Shown here: piece by piece, positions 16,500 through 23,989 of the stretch
How positions within the stretch are numbered: the stretch's first letter is position 1
How the letters are laid out: every line of letters starts with the position of its first letter
Assembly: GCA_902538705.1 (NCBI GenBank)
Contig: CACBGD010000009.1
Coordinates: forward strand, 1 to 39,031
DNA: 39,031 bases
Direction of reading: 5' to 3'
DNA from: an uncultured SAR86 cluster bacterium
Lineage (GTDB): Bacteria; Pseudomonadota; Gammaproteobacteria; Magnimaribacterales; D2472
Program-made: the position numbers and the translations under genes
Notes under the pieces: model-generated
Told to the model about the DNA's origin: nothing
The model's input: the letters and a program-made list of their open reading frames with translations, nothing else
Databases searched by the model: none

Positions 16500-17812
16500 A
16501 ATTTAACTCATTTATTGAAAGCTTAAAAGAAAAAGGTGACTCTCAATTTACTGACAATCAATTATCTACCGATGTAATTTGTATAAATCAGATTTCTCAC
16601 CCGATAAATAATGATAGAAGGGAGTTATTTTATAAATATGCTGAAGTAAAGGAAGTAATTCAAAAATTTAATAATATTGTTATTGGAGAAATAGCTAACT
16701 TTACAGAAAAAAAATCAGTAACTCATTTTGAATATAAAAAAGGAAATAAAAAAAACTTTTTAGAAGACCAGAGGAATATCTTATCTATAGCAGAAAAAAT
16801 CAGAAGAAATTTTAAAAGAGTTATTATTTTTAGTATCGGTGGGTCGAATCTTGGGCCGTCGTTAATGAATGATATTTTTAATAAGAATGATTTAGAAATC
16901 ATCTTCATAACAGGAAGCGATCCTGATGAATATTCTAGTATCCAAATACAAGAAGATGATGCCCTAGTTATATCTTCAAAGTCTTTTGGGACGCTAGAAA
17001 CACTATCATCATATAAGGAGGTTTGTGGTAATAATTTTTATCATAATACTTTTGCAATTACGGCAAACAAATCTAAAGCCTTAGATTTTGGTATTCATGA
17101 AGAAAATATTGTTTCCTTTGACTCCTCAACAGGGGGAAGATTCTCTATTTGGAGTCCTATAAATTTAGCTTTATGTTTATTGGAGGGAGAAAAAGGATAT
17201 AAAGATTTTTTAAAGGGCGGCAAGGAAATGGATGATGCATGCTTGAAAAGCCCGGAAGATAATCCAGCTTTCCAGCTTTCAGTTCAAGATATTATTTATA
17301 ACAATTTATTAAATGTAGAAACGACCCTTGTAATGAATTATGACTATAAACTTAGAAACTTTATAAGTTTTGCCCAACAGGTTGAAATGGAATCAAATGG
17401 TAAAAGTACTGACTCAAGTAATTGTAAAGTTGATTACCAAACAGGCTCAATTATTTGGGGTGGCTATGGCCCTGAGTCACAACACTCATTCTTCCAACAT
17501 GTATTTCAAGGGACAAAGCAGTCAAATAAATATTTTATTTGCTCAAGGTCCGATAAACTCAATTACAAACAAATGGCTGCTCAAATTGAGTCTTTAGTCC
17601 AAGGGAGTGGACAAGAAACAGATATCCATAAAAAAACAAATATTTCAGGAGTTACTAAAATTGAGTTAAGTGACTTATCTACTTATTCAATAGGACAGCT
17701 ATTATCATTGTGGGAAAATAAAACTATTTTCAATAGCATTTTCTGGAATACAAACGCATTTGACCAATGGGGTGTCGAATTAGGTAAAATTAATACCAAA
17801 AAGCAATTGTAA
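16496..17812 (+). CDS. pgi: Glucose-6-phosphate isomerase
   Basis: The 438-residue protein is a compact phosphoglucose isomerase (E. coli 549). SIS-fold motifs: SIGGSNLGPSL at 113-123, SKSFGTLETL at 161-170 and STGGRFSIWSP at 211-221. Catalytic residues by homology are Glu299 in MESNGKS, His330 in ESQHSFFQ and Lys431 in FDQWGVELGK. It interconverts glucose-6-P and fructose-6-P and feeds sugar nucleotides for the polysaccharide genes downstream. It overlaps pyrF by 4 bases and is followed 3 bases later by uvrC. Confidence 0.95.
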   Translation: MKFNSFIESLKEKGDSQFTDNQLSTDVICINQISHPINNDRRELFYKYAEVKEVIQKFNNIVIGEIANFTEKKSVTHFEYKKGNKKNFLEDQRNILSIAEKIRRNFKRVIIFSIGGSNLGPSLMNDIFNKNDLEIIFITGSDPDEYSSIQIQEDDALVISSKSFGTLETLSSYKEVCGNNFYHNTFAITANKSKALDFGIHEENIVSFDSSTGGRFSIWSPINLALCLLEGEKGYKDFLKGGKEMDDACLKSPEDNPAFQLSVQDIIYNNLLNVETTLVMNYDYKLRNFISFAQQVEMESNGKSTDSSNCKVDYQTGSIIWGGYGPESQHSFFQHVFQGTKQSNKYFICSRSDKLNYKQMAAQIESLVQGSGQETDIHKKTNISGVTKIELSDLSTYSIGQLLSLWENKTIFNSIFWNTNAFDQWGVELGKINTKKQL

Positions 17813-17815
17813 GAT

Positions 17816-19588
17816 TTGAAAGATAAAATTAAGAATATCCCTGAATCACCAGGTGTTTATAAATTTTTTTCTAAAAAAGAACTAATTTATATTGGAAAAG
17901 CAAAAAACCTAAAAAAAAGGACTTCATCCTATTTTGGAAAGTCTCTTAAGGATAGAAAAACAAATCAAATACGAAGACTTACCGATCATATTGAAGTTTT
18001 TATCACTAATAATGAAGTTGAAGCACTATTGCTTGAGCAAAATCTTATAAAGGAAAATAAACCAAAATTTAATATTCTTTTAAGAGATGACAAAACATAT
18101 CCATATATATACTTTTCTCTTGATCAAGAATTCCCAGGAATTTATCTCAAAAGGACAAAAAGTTCTGTCAATAAAAACTATATCGGTCCATTCATAAGTT
18201 CTCAGGCTGTTAAAAACTCAATAAAAGATATCCAGAAAATATTTAGGATCAGAAATTGCTCTGATACAACGTTTAAATCAAGAACCAGGCCATGTATTGA
18301 GTTTCAGATGAAAAGATGTAGTGCGCCGTGTACGAAAAATATTTCAAAAGAAGAATATATGGAAGATATAGAAAAGTCCAAAGATTATCTAACATCCTCA
18401 AAAAGAAATATGGTTTCTAATTTAAAAAAAGCTATGAAGAAAGCTTCTGATGAACTTAACTATGAAAAGGCAGCAGATATAAGAAATAGGATTCATCAAG
18501 TTGAAGTCATTAATGAAAAACAAGCCATAACTCCTAATGGGATTGATGCTGATATTTTCTCAGTTGAAAAGGTAAATAATTATGCAGGAATATGCATAGT
18601 AACCATAAGAGATGGAAAAATACGAGGAACAAAAACCCATTTAGTTAAGGATGCTTTTCTTGAAACCGTAAATAACCTTTATGAGTTAGCAGTTTTTAAT
18701 TTTTACTCAAGTAAAGCTAATTTACCAAAGAAAATATTCTTTGCATCACCTCAAAATGAGCTTGATCTCATTAAAAAATGCATTAGAGATAATATCTCAG
18801 ATGGGGTAATTTTCCCAAAAACAAAAAATTCTTTCATCAAGCCCATAGTCTCGCTTGCAAAGAATAATGCTGCTCAAATTATTAAAAATCATCTAAGTAA
18901 AAAAGAAAAATACGCTTTTGCATACCAAGAACTTTCTGAGAAGCTAGGAATTAAAAAAATTAAAAGAGTAGACGCATTCGATATTAGTCATCAATACATG
19001 CAGCAAGGGGTTGGATCATGTGTAGTATTTTCAGAGAGCGGGCCTTCAAAAAAAGATTACAGACTATTCAACATTCCAAATGATATTACTGGCAATGATG
19101 TTGCATCAATGGAGCATATAATTTCAAGGAGATTAAAATATTATGAGGATCAAAAACCTGACTTGATTTTAATAGATGGGGGAAGAGCCCAATTAAATTT
19201 TACAAATAAGATACTCAAGAATTTTGGCATGGAGAAAATTCTAGTTTTAGGGATTGCAAAGGGCAAGGGAAGAGTAAGGGCCACTGAAACTATATATACA
19301 AATAAAGGTATTTTAGAAATAGATCCTCATTCAGAATCTTTTAAGCTCTTAAATGAAGCAAGAGATGAATCTCATAGATTTGCTATAACTGCATCAAGAA
19401 AAAAAATACGAAAATCAAATAAATATTCTGCATTGGATTCTGTTAAAGGCATTGGTCCAATAACTAAAAAAGCTTTACTTAAGGAGTTTAAGAGTCTCAA
19501 AGGTATAAAAGAAGCTTCGAAGGATGATCTAATGACTATCAAAAATATAAATGAGACAATGGCATTAGAAATTAAACAAAAATTATGA
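17816..19588 (+). CDS. uvrC: UvrABC system protein C (excinuclease subunit C)
   Basis: The 590-residue UvrC makes both incisions in nucleotide excision repair. The start is TTG at 17816, the only start that keeps the conserved SPGVYKF; nothing upstream fits. Domains in order: GIY-YIG nuclease (about 10-90, LIYIGKAKNLKKR), a Cys-rich patch (CIEFQMKRCSAPC), UVR motif (about 203-237, NYEKAADIRNRI), the RNase H-like 5' nuclease with DAFDISH (catalytic Asp389 by alignment), GNDVASM and RDESHRF, then tandem HhH at about 540-590 (VKGIGPITKKALL). Complete. It overlaps pgsA by 4 bases; uvrC-pgsA is a widely conserved pair. Confidence 0.96.
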   Translation: MKDKIKNIPESPGVYKFFSKKELIYIGKAKNLKKRTSSYFGKSLKDRKTNQIRRLTDHIEVFITNNEVEALLLEQNLIKENKPKFNILLRDDKTYPYIYFSLDQEFPGIYLKRTKSSVNKNYIGPFISSQAVKNSIKDIQKIFRIRNCSDTTFKSRTRPCIEFQMKRCSAPCTKNISKEEYMEDIEKSKDYLTSSKRNMVSNLKKAMKKASDELNYEKAADIRNRIHQVEVINEKQAITPNGIDADIFSVEKVNNYAGICIVTIRDGKIRGTKTHLVKDAFLETVNNLYELAVFNFYSSKANLPKKIFFASPQNELDLIKKCIRDNISDGVIFPKTKNSFIKPIVSLAKNNAAQIIKNHLSKKEKYAFAYQELSEKLGIKKIKRVDAFDISHQYMQQGVGSCVVFSESGPSKKDYRLFNIPNDITGNDVASMEHIISRRLKYYEDQKPDLILIDGGRAQLNFTNKILKNFGMEKILVLGIAKGKGRVRATETIYTNKGILEIDPHSESFKLLNEARDESHRFAITASRKKIRKSNKYSALDSVKGIGPITKKALLKEFKSLKGIKEASKDDLMTIKNINETMALEIKQKL

Positions 19589-20124
19589 TTACTAAAATAC
19601 TTAACGTCATAACTCTTTCAAGAATCTTATGTGCAATATTAATTTATTTGATGTTATATTTAGAAAGCAACTACTCTATAGCTTTATTTTTATTTTTTAT
19701 TGCATCTTTTTCTGACTTTCTTGATGGCTATCTTGCAAGAAAAACAAACTCCGAATCCGTATTGGGAGAAATTCTAGATCCTATAGCTGATAAATTATTA
19801 ATTGTATTTGTTCTAATTGGCTTAAGCATAAACCTTGATAGTTTTTTAATTGGCTTTATTGCAGCTGTTATTATTTCTAGAGAGATTTGGGTCGCTGCAC
19901 TGAGAGACATTAACTCAAGAAATAATCAATCTCACAAAACAAAAGTGACTTTTTTAGCAAAGACAAAAACTGCGATGCAGATGTTGTCGATATTAATGTA
20001 TCTATTTGGTCTAATGATTAATAATATGATGGTCCTTTTCTTTGCTGATATTATTCTTATAATCGCCCTTTTAGTTACAATTCAGACAGGTTTTCAATAT
20101 ACAATCTCAACTTTTAAGAAATGA
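19585..20124 (+). CDS. pgsA: CDP-diacylglycerol-glycerol-3-phosphate 3-phosphatidyltransferase
   Basis: The 179-residue inner-membrane enzyme makes phosphatidylglycerol phosphate from CDP-diacylglycerol and glycerol-3-phosphate. The CDP-alcohol phosphatidyltransferase signature D-G-x2-A-R-x8-G-x3-D-x3-D is intact in the segment starting SDFLDGYLARK and ending GEILDPIADK. Four to six hydrophobic helices are visible, including 10-27, 31-46, 73-100 and 130-172. It overlaps uvrC and kdsD by 4 bases each. Confidence 0.94.
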   Translation: MITKILNVITLSRILCAILIYLMLYLESNYSIALFLFFIASFSDFLDGYLARKTNSESVLGEILDPIADKLLIVFVLIGLSINLDSFLIGFIAAVIISREIWVAALRDINSRNNQSHKTKVTFLAKTKTAMQMLSILMYLFGLMINNMMVLFFADIILIIALLVTIQTGFQYTISTFKK

Positions 20125-21086
20125 GTAAAGATAGAAAAACAGTAGATATAGCTAGGCAAGTAATTGACGATGAAGTTGAGGCTCTTATTGGTTTAAAAGA
20201 TTATATTGATGAAAATTTTGAGGAAATTATAAATGTTGTATGTGAATGCAAAGGTCGTCTCATTTTTACTGGCATAGGAAAATCAGGCCATATTAGTAAG
20301 AAAATATCTGCAACCTTATCAAGCACAGGAACAAGCTCTTTTTTTATGCACTCCACGGAGGCTTTTCATGGAGACCTTGGAATGATTCAGAGTGATGATA
20401 TTGTTGTTGCAATAAGTTACTCGGGTGAGACGGAGGATCTCCTAAAAACAATTCCAATTATAAAAAAATTAGGTTGCTTAGTAATAGGCGTTTCAGGAAA
20501 TGATAAATCAACACTATCGAAAATTTCTGACTATCATCAATTGATAAAAGTAGAAAAAGAAGCGTGCCCACTTGATCTTGCTCCAACTTCAAGTGCTACA
20601 GCAACTCTTGTTTGGGGAGATGCGCTGGCAATCTCGTTGATGAACAAAAAAGATTTTAAGCCTGAAGACTTCGCAAAGTCACATCCTGGAGGAACATTAG
20701 GAAAAAAATTACTTCTGTCTGCCAGCGATGTTATGGTTTCCGGAGATGAAATACCAATTATTAATCATGATGAGCTTTCAAAAGATATTATTAAAATAAT
20801 ATCTGAAAAAGGTATGGGAGTAACTTTTGTAAAAGAAAATATGGAAGTTGTTGGTATTATTACTGATGGAGACATAAGGCGCGCAATTGATAAATCAAAT
20901 TACTTTTTTGACATGACAGCTCAAGATTTTATGAGTCAAAACTTCATTTCAGTGGCTCCAGATGATTTAGCATCAAAATGTCTAGACATAATGGCCAAGA
21001 AGAAAATAGGATGCTTGGCTGTTATGCAAGATGATGCCTTGGTTGGTGTTATCAATCAAAAAGATTTAGTTAAATTAGGTATATAA
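20121..21086 (+). CDS. kdsD: Arabinose-5-phosphate isomerase (KdsD/KpsF type)
   Basis: The 321-residue protein has an N-terminal SIS domain (about 35-170; GIGKSGHISKKISATLSSTG, HSTEAFHGDLGMI, SYSGETEDLL) and two CBS domains (about 205-262 and 270-321). It converts ribulose-5-P to arabinose-5-P, the first step toward KDO of lipopolysaccharide. It closes the thirteen-gene run. The next feature, tRNA-Cys, starts 11 bases after its stop, so the tRNA may be transcribed from the same operon. A kpsF/gutQ paralogue is an alternative name, but function would be the same. Confidence 0.94.
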   Translation: MSKDRKTVDIARQVIDDEVEALIGLKDYIDENFEEIINVVCECKGRLIFTGIGKSGHISKKISATLSSTGTSSFFMHSTEAFHGDLGMIQSDDIVVAISYSGETEDLLKTIPIIKKLGCLVIGVSGNDKSTLSKISDYHQLIKVEKEACPLDLAPTSSATATLVWGDALAISLMNKKDFKPEDFAKSHPGGTLGKKLLLSASDVMVSGDEIPIINHDELSKDIIKIISEKGMGVTFVKENMEVVGIITDGDIRRAIDKSNYFFDMTAQDFMSQNFISVAPDDLASKCLDIMAKKKIGCLAVMQDDALVGVINQKDLVKLGI

Positions 21087-21097
21087 TCCTCATAAGC

Positions 21098-21171
21098 GGC
21101 TGGGTGGCAGAGTGGTCATGCAGCGGACTGCAAATCCGTGTACGCCGGTTCGATTCCGGCCTCAGCCTCCA
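21098..21171 (+). tRNA. tRNA-Cys (anticodon GCA)
   Basis: A complete cloverleaf can be folded. The acceptor is GGCTGGG with CTCAGCC (one G-T pair). The anticodon stem GCGGA/TCCGT encloses loop CTGCAAA with anticodon GCA at 21130-21132. The T arm is GCCGG-TTCGATT-CCGGC. Discriminator T is followed by a genome-encoded CCA. A short T run (CTTTTT) follows directly. Confidence 0.96.
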
Positions 21172-21192
21172 CTTTTTAATCTAATAATAAAA

Positions 21193-21222
21193 TTGATTCA
21201 TATTGAAAATTTTCTATATAAT
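21193..21222 (+). promoter_or_regulatory. Sigma-70-like promoter for the kinase cassette
   Basis: TTGATT (21193-21198) and TATAAT (21217-21222) are separated by 18 bases, 25 bases before the kinase start. It would drive the three-gene cassette between the two tRNA genes. Such hexamers arise easily in A/T-rich DNA, but spacing and position are right. Confidence 0.5.
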
Positions 21223-21247
21223 ACGTCTTTTATATGTATATATTTTC

Positions 21248-21661
21248 ATGAAAATTCTTGTTATGGGCCTGCCAGGAAGTGGAAAAACCTATTTAACTGA
21301 AAGACTCCAGCCCCTATTAAAATCTGCTTGGTACAACGCTGATAAAGTAAGGGAAATGGCAAATGACTGGGACTTTTCAGATGAAGGCAGAACAAGACAA
21401 TCAAATAGAATGCGTACATTAGCTGATTTTGAAAAAGAAAATGGCAGATTTGTAATATGTGACTTTGTTTGCCCAACTGTTGAAACTCGAGAAAACTTTA
21501 AAGCTGATATAACAATTTGGATGGATACAATTACAAAAGGTAGATTTGAAGATACTAATAATATTTTTGTAAAGCCAAAAAAAGTTGATTTTCACATAAC
21601 AGAATGGAATGAAAAGAACCACATAAATATTGCACATGATATAAAGGAAAAATATGTTTGA
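21248..21661 (+). CDS. APS-kinase-like P-loop kinase
   Basis: I take ATG 21248 as start (MKILVMGLPGSGKTYL), giving 137 residues. The ATG at 21203 would add 15 hydrophobic residues before the P-loop strand. The Walker A motif GLPGSGKT is at 7-14. NADKVRE, WDFSDEGRTRQSNRM, a GRFVICDF strand and VCPTVETRENF line up in order with the LDGDNVR, LGFSxxDRxxNxRR and ISPYxxxR blocks of adenylylsulfate kinase (CysC). The substrate is therefore probably APS or a similar nucleotide, but the family also contains kinases of unknown substrate, several in marine phages. It overlaps the following nucleotidyltransferase gene by 8 bases. By inference it could supply PAPS for the two sulfotransferases downstream. 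Confidence 0.75.
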   Translation: MKILVMGLPGSGKTYLTERLQPLLKSAWYNADKVREMANDWDFSDEGRTRQSNRMRTLADFEKENGRFVICDFVCPTVETRENFKADITIWMDTITKGRFEDTNNIFVKPKKVDFHITEWNEKNHINIAHDIKEKYV

Positions 21662-22046
21662 TTGGAAAAAACCTACAGTCCAGATGCTTGGAAGATGGCA
21701 ACCATGGCATGATGGTCATCAAGAACTATTTAAAAGATGCTTTGCAAAAACAGGTCAAGTTGCAATTCAAGTTAGAGATGTGCAAGGTGCATCTGGTGGA
21801 GACGGTCAAGAGGATAATCCATTTGACTGGGATCAGGTATGTAAAAATATTGAAATTGGCCTGACCAAAGATGGATTCAGAAGAGGGGTGGAGTATGAAA
21901 TCATGCTTGTTCCAAATATTGTGAATATCACATATGGAAGAGGAGTTGGATATTCATTTGATGAAGAAACTTTTGATGAATCAATTTCATCAATTAGTGC
22001 AACAAAGATAAGAAAAAAGCTTCGTGATGAGGGAAAATTAAAATAA
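21654..22046 (+). CDS. Small HIGH-superfamily nucleotidyltransferase
   Basis: The 130-residue protein has both signatures of the nucleotidylyltransferase alpha/beta-phosphodiesterase superfamily: GRWQPWHDGH at 13-22 (H-x-G-H) and the C-terminal ISATKIR at 114-120. The first resembles the GRFQPFHxGH of nicotinamide-nucleotide adenylyltransferase (NadM) and related small adenylyltransferases. The protein is too short for a full ATP sulfurylase. The ATGTTTGA overlap with the kinase gene indicates coupled synthesis and probably a shared pathway. The transferred nucleotide and acceptor cannot be identified from the sequence. Confidence 0.78.
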   Translation: MFDWKKPTVQMLGRWQPWHDGHQELFKRCFAKTGQVAIQVRDVQGASGGDGQEDNPFDWDQVCKNIEIGLTKDGFRRGVEYEIMLVPNIVNITYGRGVGYSFDEETFDESISSISATKIRKKLRDEGKLK

Positions 22047-22094
22047 TAGTCTTCAATTAGTCTAAAATAGTCATATAAATTTTTAAAATCTTTT

Positions 22095-22940
22095 ATGAAT
22101 GTAGGAATAGTTGGATATGGTTTCGTGGGTAAAGCCCTCGAAAATGGAATAAATGATTCAGTTTCTACCCTTAAAATTGATCCAAAATTAAATACCTCAA
22201 TTAAAGATTTGGTTCCTTTTCAACCAAATATAATTTTTATTTGTGTTCCAACTCCTCTTTGTGAAAATTTATCCCTTGATGCTAGCATCGTTCATTCAGT
22301 TATTGATGAAATTTTGGAACACAACATTGATAGCTTAATAGTCTTAAAAAGCACAATTCTTCCTAACCATTTAATGAAAATAAGCAAAAAGGTAAAAAAC
22401 TTTATATATAATCCAGAATTTTTGCGAGAGAAACATGCTAATGAGGATTTTCTCAAATCAAACTTAATAGTTTTTGGTGGTGAGCAAGAAAATATTAATG
22501 AAATTAAAGATTTTTATATTGAACAAACAAAATGCATTTGCAAAAGTTATGTCGAAACTGATCTTGTCACTGCATCCTTAATTAAATATACAATAAATTC
22601 TTATCTTGCAACAAAGGTATCATTTTTTAATGAGCTAAAAAATGTTTTTGTTAAGGCTAATGCAAATGATTCATGGGATAACTTTATAAGCTATCTCCAG
22701 AAAGACTCACGACTTGGTGATAGCCATATGTCAGTTCCAGGTCATGATGGCAAAGAAGGTTTCGGAGGTGCATGTCTGCCTAAAGATTCCATAGCCTTGC
22801 TTAATTTTTATAAAGAGAATGATTTGGATTTTAAAGTTCTTAAATCTGCGATAGATGTTAACAATATTATTAGAGATAAGTATAATGATGACGCTAGGGA
22901 GCAAGAGCAAAGAATAAATTTTAAAAAAAGGATTACTTAA
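22095..22940 (+). CDS. Short UDP-glucose/GDP-mannose dehydrogenase-family protein
   Basis: The 281-residue protein starts with an NAD-binding motif (VGIVGYGFVGKA, 3-14). It has ICVPTPL, the VLKSTILP strand, IYNPEFLREKHA and, at 222-231, GFGGACLPKD with catalytic Cys227. These are the UDP-glucose 6-dehydrogenase family hallmarks, so oxidation of a nucleotide sugar to a uronate is likely. Normal members have 390-450 residues; this one ends soon after the central helical domain and lacks the C-terminal UDP-binding domain. There is no sign of a frameshift: the stop is followed within 3 bases by tRNA-Leu. It may be a naturally short, phage-type form or a truncated gene. Confidence 0.8.
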   Translation: MNVGIVGYGFVGKALENGINDSVSTLKIDPKLNTSIKDLVPFQPNIIFICVPTPLCENLSLDASIVHSVIDEILEHNIDSLIVLKSTILPNHLMKISKKVKNFIYNPEFLREKHANEDFLKSNLIVFGGEQENINEIKDFYIEQTKCICKSYVETDLVTASLIKYTINSYLATKVSFFNELKNVFVKANANDSWDNFISYLQKDSRLGDSHMSVPGHDGKEGFGGACLPKDSIALLNFYKENDLDFKVLKSAIDVNNIIRDKYNDDAREQEQRINFKKRIT

Positions 22941-22943
22941 TTT

Positions 22944-23031
22944 GCCCAGGTGGTGGAATTGGTAGACACAAGGGATTTAAAATCCCTCGAAGGTTAACTT
23001 CGTGCCGGTTCAAGTCCGGCTCTGGGCACCA
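22944..23031 (+). tRNA. tRNA-Leu (anticodon TAA)
   Basis: The 88-base gene has acceptor GCCCAGG/TCTGGGC (one G-T pair) and anticodon stem AGGGA/TCCCT around loop TTTAAAA with TAA at 22978-22980. It has a long variable arm as expected for leucine tRNA, T arm GCCGG-TTCAAGT-CCGGC, discriminator A and encoded CCA. It starts 3 bases after the dehydrogenase stop and ends 6 bases before the RfaH-like gene. Confidence 0.96.
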
Positions 23032-23037
23032 TATATC

Positions 23038-23517
23038 ATGAAAAAAAATTGGCTTGTCGCAACATATAAAATTAATGAAGTTAGAAAATTAGAAAGTAAT
23101 TTATTAAATCAAAAATTTGAATATTATTTACCAAAAATAATAACAAAAAAGATCAATTCTAATACCAGAGTAGAAGTGCTCTTTCCCGGCTATATTTTTG
23201 TTAATACTAGTTTTAAAAATTACTCAGCACTTAAATATACTTTGGGTATAAGAGATATTATAAAATTTGGAGATAATATCTCCTGCATCTCTGATGAAGA
23301 AATTAAAGCCATGAAAATGGCAGAAGAAGCATCAAAAGTAAATCCAGTAGCTTCAAAAATACAAATAGGGCAAGATGTAATGCTTGCAAAGGGTTCTTTA
23401 ACGGGAAGTATCGTAAAAGTTTGCTCGCTTCCTTCGAAAGAACGAGTTGGCATCCTTCTTTATTTTCTTGGCTCCATGAGAAGAGCCATCATCCAAGAAA
23501 AAGACCTTATCTTTTAA
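23038..23517 (+). CDS. rfaH: RfaH-like (NusG-family) transcription antiterminator
   Basis: The start is ATG 23038 (MKKNWLVATYKINEVRKLE), giving 159 residues; the ATG at 23002 lies within tRNA-Leu. The NGN domain (about 1-95) has W-L-V-A-T-Y-K at the RNA polymerase contact strand, YYLPKI and LFPGYIFVN, the last diagnostic for NusG/RfaH paralogues. The C-terminal KOW-like domain (about 105-159) starts IQIGQDVMLAKGSLTGS. RfaH joins RNA polymerase paused at an ops element and suppresses termination in long surface-polysaccharide operons. Here an ops-like sequence follows 89 bases after its stop, supporting this role over general NusG. The gene is very A/T-rich (8 G or C in bases 23101-23160). Confidence 0.85.
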   Translation: MKKNWLVATYKINEVRKLESNLLNQKFEYYLPKIITKKINSNTRVEVLFPGYIFVNTSFKNYSALKYTLGIRDIIKFGDNISCISDEEIKAMKMAEEASKVNPVASKIQIGQDVMLAKGSLTGSIVKVCSLPSKERVGILLYFLGSMRRAIIQEKDLIF

Positions 23518-23522
23518 AATAA

Positions 23523-23551
23523 TTGACTAAAAAAACACATAATAATACAAT
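23523..23551 (+). promoter_or_regulatory. Sigma-70 promoter of the polysaccharide operon
   Basis: TTGACT (23523-23528) and TACAAT (23546-23551) with exactly 17 bases between them form the best promoter in the window. Transcription would start near 23558-23560, leaving a leader of about 110 bases that holds the ops-like element before the MarR-type gene. Confidence 0.65.
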
Positions 23552-23605
23552 TGTTCACTCATTGAACGGTGATAATTAAAAAAATTATTTTAATTAATAA
23601 TCCGT

Positions 23606-23617
23606 GCGGTAGCTATG
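23606..23617 (+). promoter_or_regulatory. ops-like RfaH recruitment element
   Basis: GCGGTAGCTATG (23606-23617) matches the core of the E. coli ops element (GGCGGTAGCGTG): the seven-base CGGTAGC is identical, preceded by G. It lies about 47 bases into the predicted transcript, upstream of the first gene of a polysaccharide operon and just after an RfaH-like gene, which is where JUMPStart/ops elements occur. An A/T-only inverted repeat (AATTAAAA at 23574-23581, TTTTAATT at 23588-23595) stands just before it. Confidence 0.65.
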
Positions 23618-23671
23618 TAATCCATTTATTTTTTTGATACATAAATCACCACTAAAAGAATTAGCAATCAC

Positions 23672-23983
23672 ATGACAAAAGTTCAAAGTATTACAGAAGA
23701 TCAATTAGATCTTATGCAGATTATTGAAAAAAATGGCAAACTAACTCAAAGAAAAATATCTCAAAACACCGGCTTCAGTATAGGAAAGGTCAATTATTGT
23801 TTTAAGGCATTAATAGATATAGGCTTCATTAAAAAACTAAACGTTAATAATTCAAACAAAAAATCAAAACATTTGTATATTTTAACGCAAAAGGGTATCC
23901 AAGAAAAAACAGCTATTACAAAGCAATTTATTATCAAAAAGAAACAAGAATACGATAAACTTAATTCGTACCTCAATACATAA
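23672..23983 (+). CDS. EPS-associated MarR-family winged-helix regulator
   Basis: The 103-residue protein has a winged helix-turn-helix. KLTQRKISQNTGFSIGKVNY (about 24-43) covers the recognition helix, followed by the wing (FIKKLNVNNSNKKSKHLYILT) and a basic, helical C-terminus. This matches the small MarR-type regulators found at the head of exopolysaccharide clusters. It is the first gene after the ops-like leader and ends 6 bases before wzz. It may control the operon it starts; the binding site is unknown. The family call rests on fold and position. Confidence 0.75.
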   Translation: MTKVQSITEDQLDLMQIIEKNGKLTQRKISQNTGFSIGKVNYCFKALIDIGFIKKLNVNNSNKKSKHLYILTQKGIQEKTAITKQFIIKKKQEYDKLNSYLNT

Positions 23984-23989
23984 TTTTTT

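Noticed and set aside
21112-21300. 62-codon plus-strand ORF starting in tRNA-Cys
   Set aside because: Its first 20 codons are the tRNA sequence and the rest overlaps the kinase start in another frame; no protein-like motif.
21098-23031. Attachment-site direct repeats of an integrated element
   Set aside because: The two tRNA 3' ends share only the general T-arm pattern; no exact repeat of either 3' end, and no integrase, was seen nearby.
23002-23040. RfaH-like gene starting at ATG 23002
   Set aside because: This start lies inside tRNA-Leu; the twelve extra residues are tRNA-derived and the NusG-type N-terminus begins at 23038.
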